A DNA stretch of 64,000 nucleotides from Streptomyces iconiensis (GTDB lineage: Bacteria > Actinomycetota > Actinomycetes > Streptomycetales > Streptomycetaceae): NCBI RefSeq assembly GCF_028657195.3, contig NZ_JANCPR020000003.1, positions 124,001 through 188,000 of the forward strand, read 5' to 3'. Within the stretch, counting starts at the first letter, position 1, and the number at the start of each line of letters is the position of its first letter. A program made the translations under genes and the position numbers. A model generated the notes under the pieces. It was not told where the DNA came from. It did not search any database and was given only the letters and a program-made list of their open reading frames with translations. Below are positions 25,590 through 34,507 of the stretch, one piece after another.

Positions 25590-25736
25590 GAGATTCACCG
25601 ATGTGAGATGTGCCACCGAATAGTTGGCCCCTACATGGAAAGGCGATGTCCGGTCTGCGGTCGCGGGACGAGGAGCGACGAACGCTCCGCGGCGGCCGAT
25701 CCGGCAAAGCCCGAACCAGAGTGAGTGGGGCCAACT

Positions 25737-27206
25737 GTGCACAACGACGTCGTCCAGGACGCGATTCCGCCCCGACCGGGCGGAGGTGACGGGTCGGGAG
25801 GACTCGCCACCGGCCCTGCGCGGGACGCCGGTGACACCGGCTACAGCAAGGACCTCAAGCCGCGCCACATCAACATGATCGCCATCGGCGGGGCGATCGG
25901 CACCGGACTCTTCCTCGGCGCCGGCGGGCGCCTCGCCTCGGCGGGCCCCGCGCTCGCCCTCGCCTACGCCGTCTGCGGCCTCTTCGCCTTCTTCGTCGTC
26001 AAGGCGCTCGGCGAGATGGTCCTCCACCGGCCCTCCTCGGGCTCCTTCGTCTCGTACTCCCGGGAGTTCCTCGGCGAGAAGGGCGCCTATGTCGCCGGGT
26101 GGATGTACTTCCTCAACTGGTCGACGACCGGCATCGCCGACATCACCGCCATCGCGCTCTACACGCATTACTGGAGCTTCTTCACCAGCGTGCCGCAGTG
26201 GGTCCTGGCGCTGATCGCGCTGGCCGTCGTGCTCGCCATCAACATGATCTCCGTGAAGATCTTCGGTGAGCTGGAGTTCTGGTTCGCCATCATCAAGGTG
26301 ACCGCGCTCGTCGTCTTCATGATCATCGGCATCGTCCTGCTCGCCACGCAGCACCCCGTCGGCGGAACCACGCCGGGACTCGCCCAGATCACCGACCACG
26401 GGGGCGTCTTCCCCAACGGTCTGATGCCGGTCGTCATCGTCATGCAGGGCGTCGTCTTCGCCTACTCCTGCGTCGAACTCGTCGGTGTCACAGCGGGCGA
26501 GACAGCCGAGCCGCACAAGGTCGTGCCCAAGGCCGTCAACGCGATCATGTGGCGCGTGGGCTTCTTCTACGTCGGCTCGGTGCTGCTGCTCGCGCTGCTC
26601 CTGCCGTGGGGCCAGTACACGGACGGGCAGAGCCCGTTCGTCACCGTGCTCTCCAAGCTGGGGGTGCCCTGGGCAGGTGACGCCATGAACCTCGTCGTCC
26701 TCACGGCCGCCATGTCCAGCCTCAACTCCGGGCTGTACTCCACCGGCCGCATACTCAGGTCGATGGCGATGTCCGGGTCGGCACCGCGCTTCACCGGCCT
26801 CATGAACCGCAGCCAGGTCCCCTATGGAGGCATCCTGCTGACCGCCGCCGTGTGCGTCGTCGGCGTCGGGCTCAACTACGTCGTGCCCGGCAAGGCGTTC
26901 GAGATCGTGCTCAACATCGCGGCGCTCGGCATCGTGAGCACCTGGTGCACGATCATGCTCTGCCACCTCGTGTTCGTCCGGAGGGCGAGGACGGGAGCGG
27001 TGACCCGGCCCTCTTTCCGGCTGCCGTGGTCGCCGTACACGGAGTACGTGACGATCGCCTTCCTCGTCGGGGTCGTCGTGCTCATGTGGAACGACCCCGA
27101 CGTGGGGCGCAAGACCGTGATGCTCGTCCCCGTCCTCGCCGCCGCACTGGTCGCGGGCTGGTTCGGGGTGCGCAGGCGGGTGCGGGCCGTGGCCATGGAG
27201 AAGTAG
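25737..27206 (+). CDS. Amino-acid permease, APC superfamily (AnsP/GabP-like)
   Basis: A 489-residue transporter with twelve predicted membrane helices. After a hydrophilic N-tail it opens with LKPRHINMIAIGGAIGTGLF, the conserved helix-1 motif of the amino-acid transporter family. KALGEMVLHRPSSGSFVSYS and AVNAIMWRVGFFYVGSVLLL fit the asparagine/GABA permease branch. It imports an amino acid with a cation. Start is GTG 25737 or GTG 25725, in the same frame; the ribosome-binding site is not decisive. It stands alone, with a 12-bp-stem terminator after it. Substrate is not determined. Confidence 0.87.
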   Translation: MHNDVVQDAIPPRPGGGDGSGGLATGPARDAGDTGYSKDLKPRHINMIAIGGAIGTGLFLGAGGRLASAGPALALAYAVCGLFAFFVVKALGEMVLHRPSSGSFVSYSREFLGEKGAYVAGWMYFLNWSTTGIADITAIALYTHYWSFFTSVPQWVLALIALAVVLAINMISVKIFGELEFWFAIIKVTALVVFMIIGIVLLATQHPVGGTTPGLAQITDHGGVFPNGLMPVVIVMQGVVFAYSCVELVGVTAGETAEPHKVVPKAVNAIMWRVGFFYVGSVLLLALLLPWGQYTDGQSPFVTVLSKLGVPWAGDAMNLVVLTAAMSSLNSGLYSTGRILRSMAMSGSAPRFTGLMNRSQVPYGGILLTAAVCVVGVGLNYVVPGKAFEIVLNIAALGIVSTWCTIMLCHLVFVRRARTGAVTRPSFRLPWSPYTEYVTIAFLVGVVVLMWNDPDVGRKTVMLVPVLAAALVAGWFGVRRRVRAVAMEK

Positions 27207-27242
27207 CCCGGCCCGTCCCCACGCCGCGGCGGAGTGGGGAGT

Positions 27243-27271
27243 TGCTCCGGCCGGCGCTCCCGGCCGGAGCA
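27243..27271. terminator. Bidirectional terminator hairpin
   Basis: TGCTCCGGCCGG (27243-27254) and CCGGCCGGAGCA (27260-27271) form a perfect 12-bp stem with a 5-nt loop, between the convergent permease and P450 genes. Confidence 0.75.
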
Positions 27272-27308
27272 CAACGGAGCCCGTCCGGTTCAGCGCCGTC
27301 CGTACAGT

Positions 27309-28562
27309 TCAGCGCAGCCGTACGGGGAGTTCGTACAGCTCGTTCTGGGTGACGGCCGGCTTGTTGCGCAGTTCGGACGGGTCGACGGCCAGTCCGAGGC
27401 CGGGGAAGCGCTCGAAGAGCGCGGGCAGTGCGACGAGCGCCTCCAGGCGGGAGAGCGGAGCGCCCGGGCACACGTGCGGGCCGTGGCCGAAGGCGAGGTG
27501 CCGGGTCGGGGTACGGGTGATGTCGAACTCCGAGGCGCGGGGCCCGTGCTGTGCCTCGTCCCGGCCCATGGCGCCGTAGGAGATGATCACGCCGTCGCCC
27601 TTGCCGATGACGGTGTCCCCGACGGTGACGTCCTCCGTGGCGAACCGGATGAGGACGTGTGTCGTGGGCGCGTCCCACCGCAGCGTCTCCTCGATGGCCG
27701 CCTCCCAGCTGACCTCCCCCGACATGAGGAGCGCGAGCTGCTCGGGGTGGGTCAGCAGTGCGACGACGGCGCTCACGATGAGGCTGATCGTCGTCTCGTG
27801 GCCCGCGGTGATGAGGACCTGCACGGTGCTGAGGACTTCCTGGTCGCTGAGGGAGTCACCTTCCTCGGCCGCGCCGAGCAGCGCGCTGGTCAGGTCGTCG
27901 CCGGGCGCGGCCTTCTTCTGCTCGATGACCGAACCGAAGATCGCGGCGAGTTCGCCGATGATGGCCTGGACGTCCTCGCCCGGTGTGAGGCTGCTGAAGA
28001 AGCCGTCGTAGAGGGTGCGCAGCCGCGGGATCTGGGCCGTGTCGATGCCCAGGAGCCCGCCGATGACGGCCATGGGCAGCGGGTACGCGTACGCCGACTT
28101 GAGGTCGACGCGGCCCATGTCACCGGCGCTTTCCTCCAGCGCGTCCAGCAGTTCGGCGGTGATGGCCTCGATACGGGGGCGCATCTCGTCGACGCGGCGC
28201 GGGGTGAGGGCCTGCGCGGTGAGCGTACGGAGCCTGCGGTGCTCGGGCCCGTCGAAGGTGAGCATGCTGGGCCCCGGATCGGCCAGCCCGATGAGGGGCC
28301 AGGTCTTGGGGATCTCGCCGCGCTGCCAGGCGGCCCAGTGGGAGATGTCCTTGACCAGGCGGCTGTCGGTGAGCAGCTTGCGGCCTTCCGCGTGGTGGGT
28401 CACCGCCCACACGGGTACGCCGCCCGGCAGTTCGACGGCGGCGACGGGCCCCGCGGCACGCAGCCGTGCTCCCTCCTCGGCGAGGTCGCGCACCAGCGGG
28501 TCAAGCGTGATCACCTCACGCGACTCGTCCGAACCGGCTCCTGTGACGGGACACGTCGTCAT
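27309..28562 (-). CDS. Cytochrome P450, CYP154-like (conservon-associated)
   Basis: A 417-residue soluble P450 with all canonical motifs. The I-helix oxygen-binding motif is AGHETT at 253-258, the K-helix Glu292-x-x-Arg295 (EETLRWDAP), the heme loop FGHGPHVCPGAPLSR with Cys365 as thiolate ligand. It is the last gene of the conservon and overlaps the previous P450 gene by ATGA. AGGAGG precedes the ATG. In other streptomycetes CYP154 follows CYP157 in conservons, which is the basis for the family name. Substrate unknown. A ferredoxin and ferredoxin reductase are not encoded nearby. Confidence 0.9.
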   Translation of the reverse strand: MTTCPVTGAGSDESREVITLDPLVRDLAEEGARLRAAGPVAAVELPGGVPVWAVTHHAEGRKLLTDSRLVKDISHWAAWQRGEIPKTWPLIGLADPGPSMLTFDGPEHRRLRTLTAQALTPRRVDEMRPRIEAITAELLDALEESAGDMGRVDLKSAYAYPLPMAVIGGLLGIDTAQIPRLRTLYDGFFSSLTPGEDVQAIIGELAAIFGSVIEQKKAAPGDDLTSALLGAAEEGDSLSDQEVLSTVQVLITAGHETTISLIVSAVVALLTHPEQLALLMSGEVSWEAAIEETLRWDAPTTHVLIRFATEDVTVGDTVIGKGDGVIISYGAMGRDEAQHGPRASEFDITRTPTRHLAFGHGPHVCPGAPLSRLEALVALPALFERFPGLGLAVDPSELRNKPAVTQNELYELPVRLR

Positions 28563-29875
28563 CTCGTACCTCCTGCGGCGGTGGTCGGTGTCGGTGTGAA
28601 GCGGACGGGCAGTGACTCCAGGCCGCGCAGCCAGGGCGAGGGGCGCCATACGAGCGCCCGTGCGCTCACCGCCAGGTCCACGTCGGGGAGCCGGTCGAGC
28701 AGGACTTCGATACCGGTACGGGCGATGCCCTCGGCGATGTCCTGTGCGGGGTACGGGCAGCGGTGGTCGCCGTGCCCGAAGGAGAGGAACGCGTTGTTGC
28801 CGCCGGTGAGGGCTGCTTGGTCGGGGCGTACCTGGGGGTCGCCGTTGGCGGCGGCGAAGCTGAGGATGAGCAGGTCGCCCTCGGTGATCCGCCGCCCGCC
28901 GAGCTGGGTGTCGCGGGTGGCCCAGCGGCCGGCGATGTTCTGGGAGGGCGTCTCCTCCCACAGCACCTCGTTCATGGCCTCGCCGACGCTGTGCCGGCCG
29001 CCGGAGAGCGAGGCCGCGAAGCGGTCGTCGGTGAGCATGAGCCGCAGCGTGTTGCCGATCCAGTCGGCGGTGGGCTGATGGCCGGCGACGATGTTGACCA
29101 TCATGTCCTGCAGGATCTCCTCGCGCGAGAACCCGTCGGCGTAGTCGTGGTGCAGCATCCGCGAGGCGACACCGGCCGCCGGAGCGCTGTGGCGCGAGGC
29201 GAGCAGCTCGCCCATGGAAGCGCGCACGTGGTCGTGGCCTGCGAGCGCGCCTTCCGTGCCGTTGACCAGCGCGTTGATGCTGGGCACCAGCCCGGCGCCC
29301 TCCTCGTCGGAGAAGCCGTAGAGCCGTGCGAGTACGAGCGCGGGCAGCACCTTGGCGTACTCCCCGATGAGGTCGGCCTCGCCCCGTCCGCACAGCCGGT
29401 CGATCAGCCCGTCGGCGAACCGCTCGGCGTGGTCGCGGAGTTCGAACGGGTCGACGGCGGCCAGTGCGTCGCTCACCAGGGCCGAGCGGCGCTCATGGCG
29501 TTCACCGACGGTGTAGAGGATCGAGGGCTGCTTGCCGACCATCGGGATCAGCGGCCAGTCGGCCGGTATCTGGTCCCACAGGTTCCACAGGCCCGAATCC
29601 CGGCTGAAGAGAGCCGGGTTGGAGGTGATCTGGTGCACCTCGCGGTAGCCGAGCACGAGCCATGCCGGCACATCGCCCGGCAGCGTCACGGGTGCGACGG
29701 GCCCGTGCTTCTCGCGCATGTCGCGGTAGAGCTGCGTACGGTCGTCGTTCTGGAAGCGGGGGCCCATCAGCGGAACGGCGTCCGGGTGCGGGGCGGTTCC
29801 CGCGTGCGCGGGGCAGCCGGGAGGCGGTGCGGAGGCGGCGCTGTGCTGCGGGGAGGCGGGGGTGGGGGTGGTCAC
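28559..29875 (-). CDS. Cytochrome P450, CYP157-like, without the ExxR arginine
   Basis: A 438-residue P450-fold protein. The heme-ligand loop FGHGDHRCP is intact (Cys373) and the I-helix has AGHQPT (264-269). Where the K-helix ExxR should be, the sequence is Glu303-Val-Leu-Trp306 (MNEVLWEETP), so the otherwise universal Arg is replaced by Trp. CYP157 enzymes are the known exception to ExxR, and their genes sit in conservons just before CYP154, as here. The GTG start overlaps the cvnD stop by GTGA. Whether it turns over substrate or has a structural or sensory role cannot be told from sequence. Confidence 0.9.
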   Translation of the reverse strand: MTTPTPASPQHSAASAPPPGCPAHAGTAPHPDAVPLMGPRFQNDDRTQLYRDMREKHGPVAPVTLPGDVPAWLVLGYREVHQITSNPALFSRDSGLWNLWDQIPADWPLIPMVGKQPSILYTVGERHERRSALVSDALAAVDPFELRDHAERFADGLIDRLCGRGEADLIGEYAKVLPALVLARLYGFSDEEGAGLVPSINALVNGTEGALAGHDHVRASMGELLASRHSAPAAGVASRMLHHDYADGFSREEILQDMMVNIVAGHQPTADWIGNTLRLMLTDDRFAASLSGGRHSVGEAMNEVLWEETPSQNIAGRWATRDTQLGGRRITEGDLLILSFAAANGDPQVRPDQAALTGGNNAFLSFGHGDHRCPYPAQDIAEGIARTGIEVLLDRLPDVDLAVSARALVWRPSPWLRGLESLPVRFTPTPTTAAGGTR

Positions 29876-30513
29876 GGGGTGATCTCCCGGGCGGTTCGCG
29901 CGGTGGACAGGGCGTACAGGTGGTGGACCAGTGCGAGCAGCACGTCCCGGCTGGACTCGCGCGACCGCGCGTCGCAGTCGACGAGCGGTATGTCCTCGGA
30001 AAGGTCGAGCGCCTCGCGTACCTGTTCGGCCGTGTGACGGGGACCGCCGAAGTCGTTGCGGGCGACGATGAACGGGGTGCCGTGCGCCTCCAGCCTGTCG
30101 ATGGCGTACCAGCATTCGTCCAGCCGCCGGGTGTCGACGAGCACGACGGCGCCGAGCGTGCCGGAGAAGAGCCGGTCCCACAGGAACCAGAACCGCTCCT
30201 GCCCCGGCGCCCCGAACAGGTACAGCACCGTGGACTCGTTGAGGCTGATACGGCCGAAGTCGAAGGCGATGGTCGTGGTCGACTTGCCCCGTACGGCGCT
30301 GAGATCGTCGACGCCCTCGCCCGCGCGCGTCATCGTCTCCTCGGTGTTCAGGGGACGGATGTCGCTGACGGCTCTGACCATGGTCGTCTTGCCGACCCCG
30401 AAACCGCCCACGATCACGATCTTCAGCCCGTTCGCCGCGGTGCTGAGCAGCGGCGGACGGTCGGACGCGGACTGCGTCGTACCGGGGTTCGCTTCAGATG
30501 TTGCGGAGTCCAA
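29872..30513 (-). CDS. cvnD: Conservon GTP-binding protein CvnD
   Basis: A 213-residue small GTPase of the Rab/MglA-like ATP/GTP-binding family found in conservons. The P-loop is GGFGVGKTT (36-44), LFGAPGQERFWFLWD is the G3 region, and ARNDFGG stands in the place of the usual NKxD motif, which appears altered. It probably switches between GTP and GDP states under the roadblock protein CvnB. The start is TTG at 30513, inside the last 20 bp of cvnC. Its own stop overlaps the CYP157 start by 4 bp. Confidence 0.9.
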   Translation of the reverse strand: MDSATSEANPGTTQSASDRPPLLSTAANGLKIVIVGGFGVGKTTMVRAVSDIRPLNTEETMTRAGEGVDDLSAVRGKSTTTIAFDFGRISLNESTVLYLFGAPGQERFWFLWDRLFSGTLGAVVLVDTRRLDECWYAIDRLEAHGTPFIVARNDFGGPRHTAEQVREALDLSEDIPLVDCDARSRESSRDVLLALVHHLYALSTARTAREITP

Positions 30514-30856
30514 CGAGCACCTGCTTCAGGATGTCGGGATCGGGGAGTGCGTCGGCGGCGCGGACCGTACGCGGGTGCCGGGCGGTGATCCGGCCGGCGG
30601 CGAGCAGGTCGCCCAGCAGGATACGGATGACGCTGACCGGCAGTCCGAGGTCGGCGGCCAGTTCCACAACCGCCGTGGGGGAGCGGCAGATGCGGAGGAT
30701 GGCCGCGTGCTCGGACTGCATGCCGCGCACGGGCTCGCTCTCGCTGACCACGAGCGTCACCAGGTCGAAGGCGTCGGCGCCCACTGCGGAACGGCTGCGC
30801 CCACCGGTGACGGTGTACAGCCGGTCCGGGTCCTCGTCCCGGCCCGGCCGCTTCAC
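30494..30856 (-). CDS. cvnC: Conservon DUF742 protein CvnC
   Basis: A 120-residue DUF742 protein. RLYTVTGGRS near the N-terminus and the winged-helix-like SEHAAILRICRSPTAVVELA, DLGLPVSVIRILLGDLL are diagnostic. It acts in the membrane-associated CvnA-D complex; the helix-turn-helix character suggests nucleic-acid or protein binding. The GTG start at 30856 overlaps the cvnB stop (GTGA). A longer frame to 31180 exists but lies over cvnB. Confidence 0.88.
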   Translation of the reverse strand: MKRPGRDEDPDRLYTVTGGRSRSAVGADAFDLVTLVVSESEPVRGMQSEHAAILRICRSPTAVVELAADLGLPVSVIRILLGDLLAAGRITARHPRTVRAADALPDPDILKQVLVGLRNI

Positions 30857-31281
30857 GCCGGTCCGCCTCCGCCGCCGTCGCCCTCGGCGGGCTCGCGGGG
30901 CGGTGAGCTGAGGTACTCGCTGAGCTGTTCGATGAGTTCGTTCATGTTGTGGCCCACGAGCCCGACATCGGAGTCCTCGTCGGCGACCACGGCCAGGTGC
31001 GCACCGTCCCCCGCCTCGACGACGAACAGGATTCCGCCGTAGAACTCCGCCATCGCCTGCCGTACTCCGCCGCTCCCGTTGCCGAACTCGACGGAGGCGC
31101 CGTGGGACAGACTCTGGATACCGGCGGAGATGGCGGCCAGTTGGTCGGCCTGGTCGACGGAGAGTTCGGGCGTCCGGCACAGCCGGAGTCCGTCGCGGGA
31201 CAGCACGAGGGCGTGGCGGGTGCCGGGCGTACGTTCCAGCAGACTCTCCAGCAGCCAGTCGAGCTTGCTGTCAGTGATCAT
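30853..31281 (-). CDS. cvnB: Conservon roadblock/LC7 protein CvnB
   Basis: A 142-residue roadblock/LC7-domain protein (LDWLLESLLERTPGTRHALV, then LSRDGLRLC; DQLAAISAGIQSLSHGAS). Such proteins act as regulators of the partner GTPase. The Gly/Pro-rich tail after residue 125 is variable. It overlaps cvnA by ATGA upstream and cvnC by GTGA downstream, so translation of the whole conservon is coupled. Confidence 0.9.
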   Translation of the reverse strand: MITDSKLDWLLESLLERTPGTRHALVLSRDGLRLCRTPELSVDQADQLAAISAGIQSLSHGASVEFGNGSGGVRQAMAEFYGGILFVVEAGDGAHLAVVADEDSDVGLVGHNMNELIEQLSEYLSSPPREPAEGDGGGGGPA

Positions 31282-32945
31282 TCGGTGTCGTCCTCCGGGA
31301 GGGAAGAGGCGCGGGCGGGGGAGGAGGCCGGGGAGGCGGCTGACGGTGTGGTGACGTTCTCAGGCGTACCGCTGTCGTTCTCGGCCGTGCCGCCGCCGTC
31401 CTCGGGCGGACTGCCGCCCTGTACGGCACGGCGGAAGTCGCCGAATCTCGCCCCGGAGGGCCGGGCCTGGCGGGTACCGCCCTCGGTCCCGGGGCCCGCG
31501 GCCGAGGCGCCGGACGCAGTGGACGCAGCGGTGGCGGACGCGGTACGGCCCGGCCCCGCTTCGGTGCGGGCGACGGCCGCGAGGGTCTGGCCGCGCCGCC
31601 GCTTGGGCAGTCCGCTCTCCCCGTACTGGACGCCGTGCGCCGGGGTGGGCGCGTGCTCGGACCCGGCCGGGTGTTCGGCCTCGCCCCGCTCGTGCGCCGT
31701 GCCCGGCACCGTCACGCGCTCCTCGGTGCGGGGTGCCGCAGCCGAGGGCTCGCCGAGGGGCTCCTCGCGCTGTGTCTCGGTGACCAGTTCGCGCGGGACG
31801 CGCACGAGTACGCCGGTGCCGCCGTGGGCCGAGGGCCGGAAGGAGACGGACAGGCCGTGCTTACGGGCCAGCCGCCCGACGACCGCGAGCCCGAGGCGCG
31901 TACCCGAGAGCGTGGCAAGCCCCGGGTCGGCGGCGTCGGGGGACACCAGGCGCTCGGCACGGCGCAGCGCCACCTCGCCCATGACCAGACCGCCGTCCTC
32001 GATGGTGATGACGATCCCGGCCGCCACCTCCTCGACGTACACGTGGACCTCGGAGGTGGGCGGCGAGAAGTTGGCCGCGTTGTCCATGAGTTCGGCCAGC
32101 GTGTGCATCACGCCCTCGGCCGCGTGGCCCGCGACGGCGACACCGCTCGTGGAGTGCAGCCGCACGCGCTGGTATCCGCCGATACGGCCCATCGCGCCAC
32201 GCAGGATGCTCTCCATGACGATGGGCTTGGCCCAGCGCCTGCCCGAACGCGCGCCGGTGAGCACGGCGATGGAGTCGGCGAGCCGTCCGGCCTGGGCCGT
32301 CCTGTGGTCCAGGTGCAGCAGGTCGCCGAGCACGTTCTCGTCCGCGTGCTTGTGCTCCATCTCGCGCAGGTCGGCGGCCATGCTCGTGGCCAGGGCCTGC
32401 ACCCGGCCCGCCGCGTTGGCACAGGCGGAGAGGGCCGAGGCACGCATGCTCTCGCCCTTGTGCACCTCGGTCGCGAGGGTGATCAGGACGCGGCGTTCAG
32501 CGGGGGAGTGCACGGGGGGCGCCTCGGCCAGCGCCGTCTCGGCGGAGCCGCCGGCACGCAGGCGTTCGACGACGGAGGGTACGACGGAGTCGGCGAAGTG
32601 CGCTGCCGCCGCCTCGCGTTGGGCGGCTTCCGCCTGTTGGGCCGCGAGCTGGGCGCGCAACTGCCTGCCGGTCAGCACGCCGTGTGCCGCGACGGCGACC
32701 GCCACGCACAGCACGGCACCCGCGGCGCCGCTGCCCCACGCGACGGCGGCGCGGGCCGACTGGGACGAGAGGTACACCGTGGTCAGACAGGCGACAGCGG
32801 TGACCACGACGGCCACCAGCACCGCGAGCGCGGTACCCGCCGCTGTCCCTTGGCCTGCGGCCGGCCGGCGTTCCGCGGCCGGCCGGCCTTCCGTATGGCC
32901 CGAACCGTGGTGCGGTGGCGGCGAGGGTATCTCGGGGGAGGTCAT
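31278..32945 (-). CDS. cvnA: Conservon sensor histidine-kinase-like protein CvnA
   Basis: A 555-residue membrane protein. Two hydrophobic segments lie at about 38-60 (ALAVLVAVVVTAVACLTTVY) and 70-91 (AWGSGAAGAVLCVAVAVAAH), with only a short outer loop. The cytoplasmic part contains a dimerisation region and an HATPase domain with N-box LAELMDNAANFSPP and G-box IEDGGLVMG. The usual phospho-accepting His motif is not clear, as is common in CvnA proteins. A disordered Ser/Ala/Thr/Glu-rich tail of about 150 residues follows. ATG 32945 is preferred over the adjacent TTG 32948; AAGGA lies 10 bases upstream. It heads a six-gene coupled operon. Confidence 0.88.
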   Translation of the reverse strand: MTSPEIPSPPPHHGSGHTEGRPAAERRPAAGQGTAAGTALAVLVAVVVTAVACLTTVYLSSQSARAAVAWGSGAAGAVLCVAVAVAAHGVLTGRQLRAQLAAQQAEAAQREAAAAHFADSVVPSVVERLRAGGSAETALAEAPPVHSPAERRVLITLATEVHKGESMRASALSACANAAGRVQALATSMAADLREMEHKHADENVLGDLLHLDHRTAQAGRLADSIAVLTGARSGRRWAKPIVMESILRGAMGRIGGYQRVRLHSTSGVAVAGHAAEGVMHTLAELMDNAANFSPPTSEVHVYVEEVAAGIVITIEDGGLVMGEVALRRAERLVSPDAADPGLATLSGTRLGLAVVGRLARKHGLSVSFRPSAHGGTGVLVRVPRELVTETQREEPLGEPSAAAPRTEERVTVPGTAHERGEAEHPAGSEHAPTPAHGVQYGESGLPKRRRGQTLAAVARTEAGPGRTASATAASTASGASAAGPGTEGGTRQARPSGARFGDFRRAVQGGSPPEDGGGTAENDSGTPENVTTPSAASPASSPARASSLPEDDTE

Positions 32946-33464
32946 CAATCAGGGTCCTTGTGGACGGATCCGGGCATGGGGGAGAGCTGAGCCGAACACT
33001 CCGATCAACGTCGACCCAATATAGGTCAGTTAGTGATCACGTGGTGACAGTGGGGTACTCCGAACCAAAGATCCGCCCCTACCGCCCGGCGGCGCCTCCC
33101 CCGGAACCCGTCGCCCATTCCACGTACGCCTGCCGCGAATTGAAGCAGACGCCCCGCGAACTCCCCACGGGGCCTCCATGTGTGGCGAAGTCGTGAAGAT
33201 TGCTGACGGCCCGCCACCGCGGAAACCAGCCCGGAAGCGGAGACGGGATACGCGGTGCGGGGGCGGGAGAGGTGCCGCGCCGGTCGGCGCCGCACGCTGG
33301 TGCCGGCGGGCAGGGGGCTGGGCCCCGGAGGGCGCCGGAGCACGCCGACCACACGGGCCCCGCACCACGTGGACGGGCCCGCATCACAGGCGCGTACCCG
33401 CACCGCGCGAGCGCCCCGCCGTACCGCCCGGGCGCTCGCGCGCACGAACAGTGCCAAAGGCATC
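32946..33464. promoter_or_regulatory. 519-bp region with the conservon promoter
   Basis: Only 33000-33060 is AT-rich. On the minus strand it contains TATATT (a possible -10 hexamer) and a perfect GTGATCAC palindrome (33032-33039) with a neighbouring GTGGTGAC word. This is the likely conservon promoter and operator. From about 33070 to 33450 the sequence is GC-rich, with several overlapping open frames on both strands but none with a recognisable product or ribosome-binding site. Confidence 0.5.
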
Positions 33465-34340
33465 ATGAGAGGTGTGAAAGCACGCGAAACGCGCACGTCG
33501 CAGCAGGCACCGGAGCCACCGCCGCCGGGCGGTGTGCTGTGGGACATCGGTGGGGAGATCCGTATGCTCCTGATGCTGCCCGCCGCGCTCACCATGCAGG
33601 TCGCACACCCCGCCGTCGGCGCCGGCGTCGATGAGCACTCCGTTTTCCGCACCGACCCCTGGGGGCGCGGAGAGCGCTCGCTGCGCAGCGTGCTGCTGTG
33701 GGTGTACGGGGGCGACGAGGGCATCGCCGAAGGCCGCAGACTCCGCGAGCTGCACAAGAGCATCCAGGGCACCGACGCACACGGCCGCCGGTACCACGCG
33801 CTCACCCCGGCCTATTACGCGTGGGTCCACGCGACGGGCTTCCCCGTCTACCAGCACGCGCAGCGCTACCTCGGCCGCCGCCCGTACACCGGCGCTGAGG
33901 AGCGGCGGCTGTACGCGGAGTGGCTTCAGGTCGGCCGTGTCCTGGGCATCGACGACCGTGACATGCCGCAGAGCCTGGAGGAGTTCTGGCCCTACTGGAA
34001 GAGGATGCTGGCCGAGGAGATCGAGCCCACCGCCGTCGCCGTCGAACTGGCCGCCTTCAACCGCGACATCCCGCCGCCGCCCTTCGGGCCACGCGGGGTG
34101 CGCGTCGCCTTCCGGGTGGTGTGGCCGCTCCTTGTGCCGGGGATCGCGCGCTTCCGGCGCTTCATGACCATCGGCATGATGCCCCCGGACGCGCGCTCCG
34201 CGCTGCGCCTGCCGTGGACACCGCGCCAGGAGCGCCGGCTGGTCCGCCTCGGGCGCGTCCTCGCACACACGGTGCCGCTCCTCCCCGAACGCCTCCGCTA
34301 CCTCCCCCTGGCCCGCAAGGCGCGCGCGGCCCACAGGTGA
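33465..34340 (+). CDS. DUF2236 (MpaB/latex-clearing-protein type) oxygenase-like protein
   Basis: A 291-residue member of the DUF2236 family, which includes rubber oxygenase Lcp and the mpaB-type oxygenases, mostly heme-b proteins. Family hallmarks are LLMLPAALTMQVAHPAVGAG with its His near the N-terminus, then HALTPAYYAWVHATGFPVY, QHAQRYLGRRPYT and EFWPYWKRML. The two conserved His-containing helices are present, but no substrate is indicated. No signal peptide or Tat motif is seen, unlike secreted Lcp. ATG 33465 follows AAAGG; GTG 33474 is an alternative. Confidence 0.78.
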   Translation: MRGVKARETRTSQQAPEPPPPGGVLWDIGGEIRMLLMLPAALTMQVAHPAVGAGVDEHSVFRTDPWGRGERSLRSVLLWVYGGDEGIAEGRRLRELHKSIQGTDAHGRRYHALTPAYYAWVHATGFPVYQHAQRYLGRRPYTGAEERRLYAEWLQVGRVLGIDDRDMPQSLEEFWPYWKRMLAEEIEPTAVAVELAAFNRDIPPPPFGPRGVRVAFRVVWPLLVPGIARFRRFMTIGMMPPDARSALRLPWTPRQERRLVRLGRVLAHTVPLLPERLRYLPLARKARAAHR

Positions 34341-34386
34341 CGCGCTGCGGCCCACCGGCAACGCGTCCGGCCACCGGCGAAGGGCG
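34326..34386 (+). repeat. 21-bp tandem repeat beginning in the gene end and stop codon
   Basis: GCGGCCCACAGGTGACGCG (34326-34344) includes the last codons and TGA of the DUF2236 gene. A copy at 34347-34365 has the TGA changed to CAA, and a more diverged copy lies at 34366-34386. The period of 21 bp keeps frame. Confidence 0.7.
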
Positions 34387-34460
34387 CCTTCCGCTCCCCG
34401 TGCCCCGTTCGGGCACGCTCCCGTGCCCCGTTCGGGGAACGGGCCCCCGTCCGGAAACGC

Positions 34461-34493
34461 TCCCTGGGCCCGTTCGGGAAACGGCCCCAGGGA
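34461..34493. terminator. Hairpin terminator between convergent genes
   Basis: TCCCTGGGCCCGTT (34461-34474) pairs with AACGGCCCCAGGGA (34480-34493), a 14-bp stem with one mismatch and a 5-nt loop. It lies between the convergent DUF2236 and M1 peptidase genes. Confidence 0.7.
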
Positions 34494-34507
34494 ACGGAGC
34501 GTCCGGG

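Noticed and set aside
24111..27272. A 1053-codon open frame on the minus strand
   Set aside because: It lies antisense to the acyl-CoA synthetase and permease genes; its Arg/Gly/His/Asp-rich composition matches no family and is the normal shadow of GC-rich coding DNA.
33070..33464. Overlapping open frames in the region before the DUF2236 gene
   Set aside because: Frames on both strands have similar length, no ribosome-binding sites and no recognisable products.
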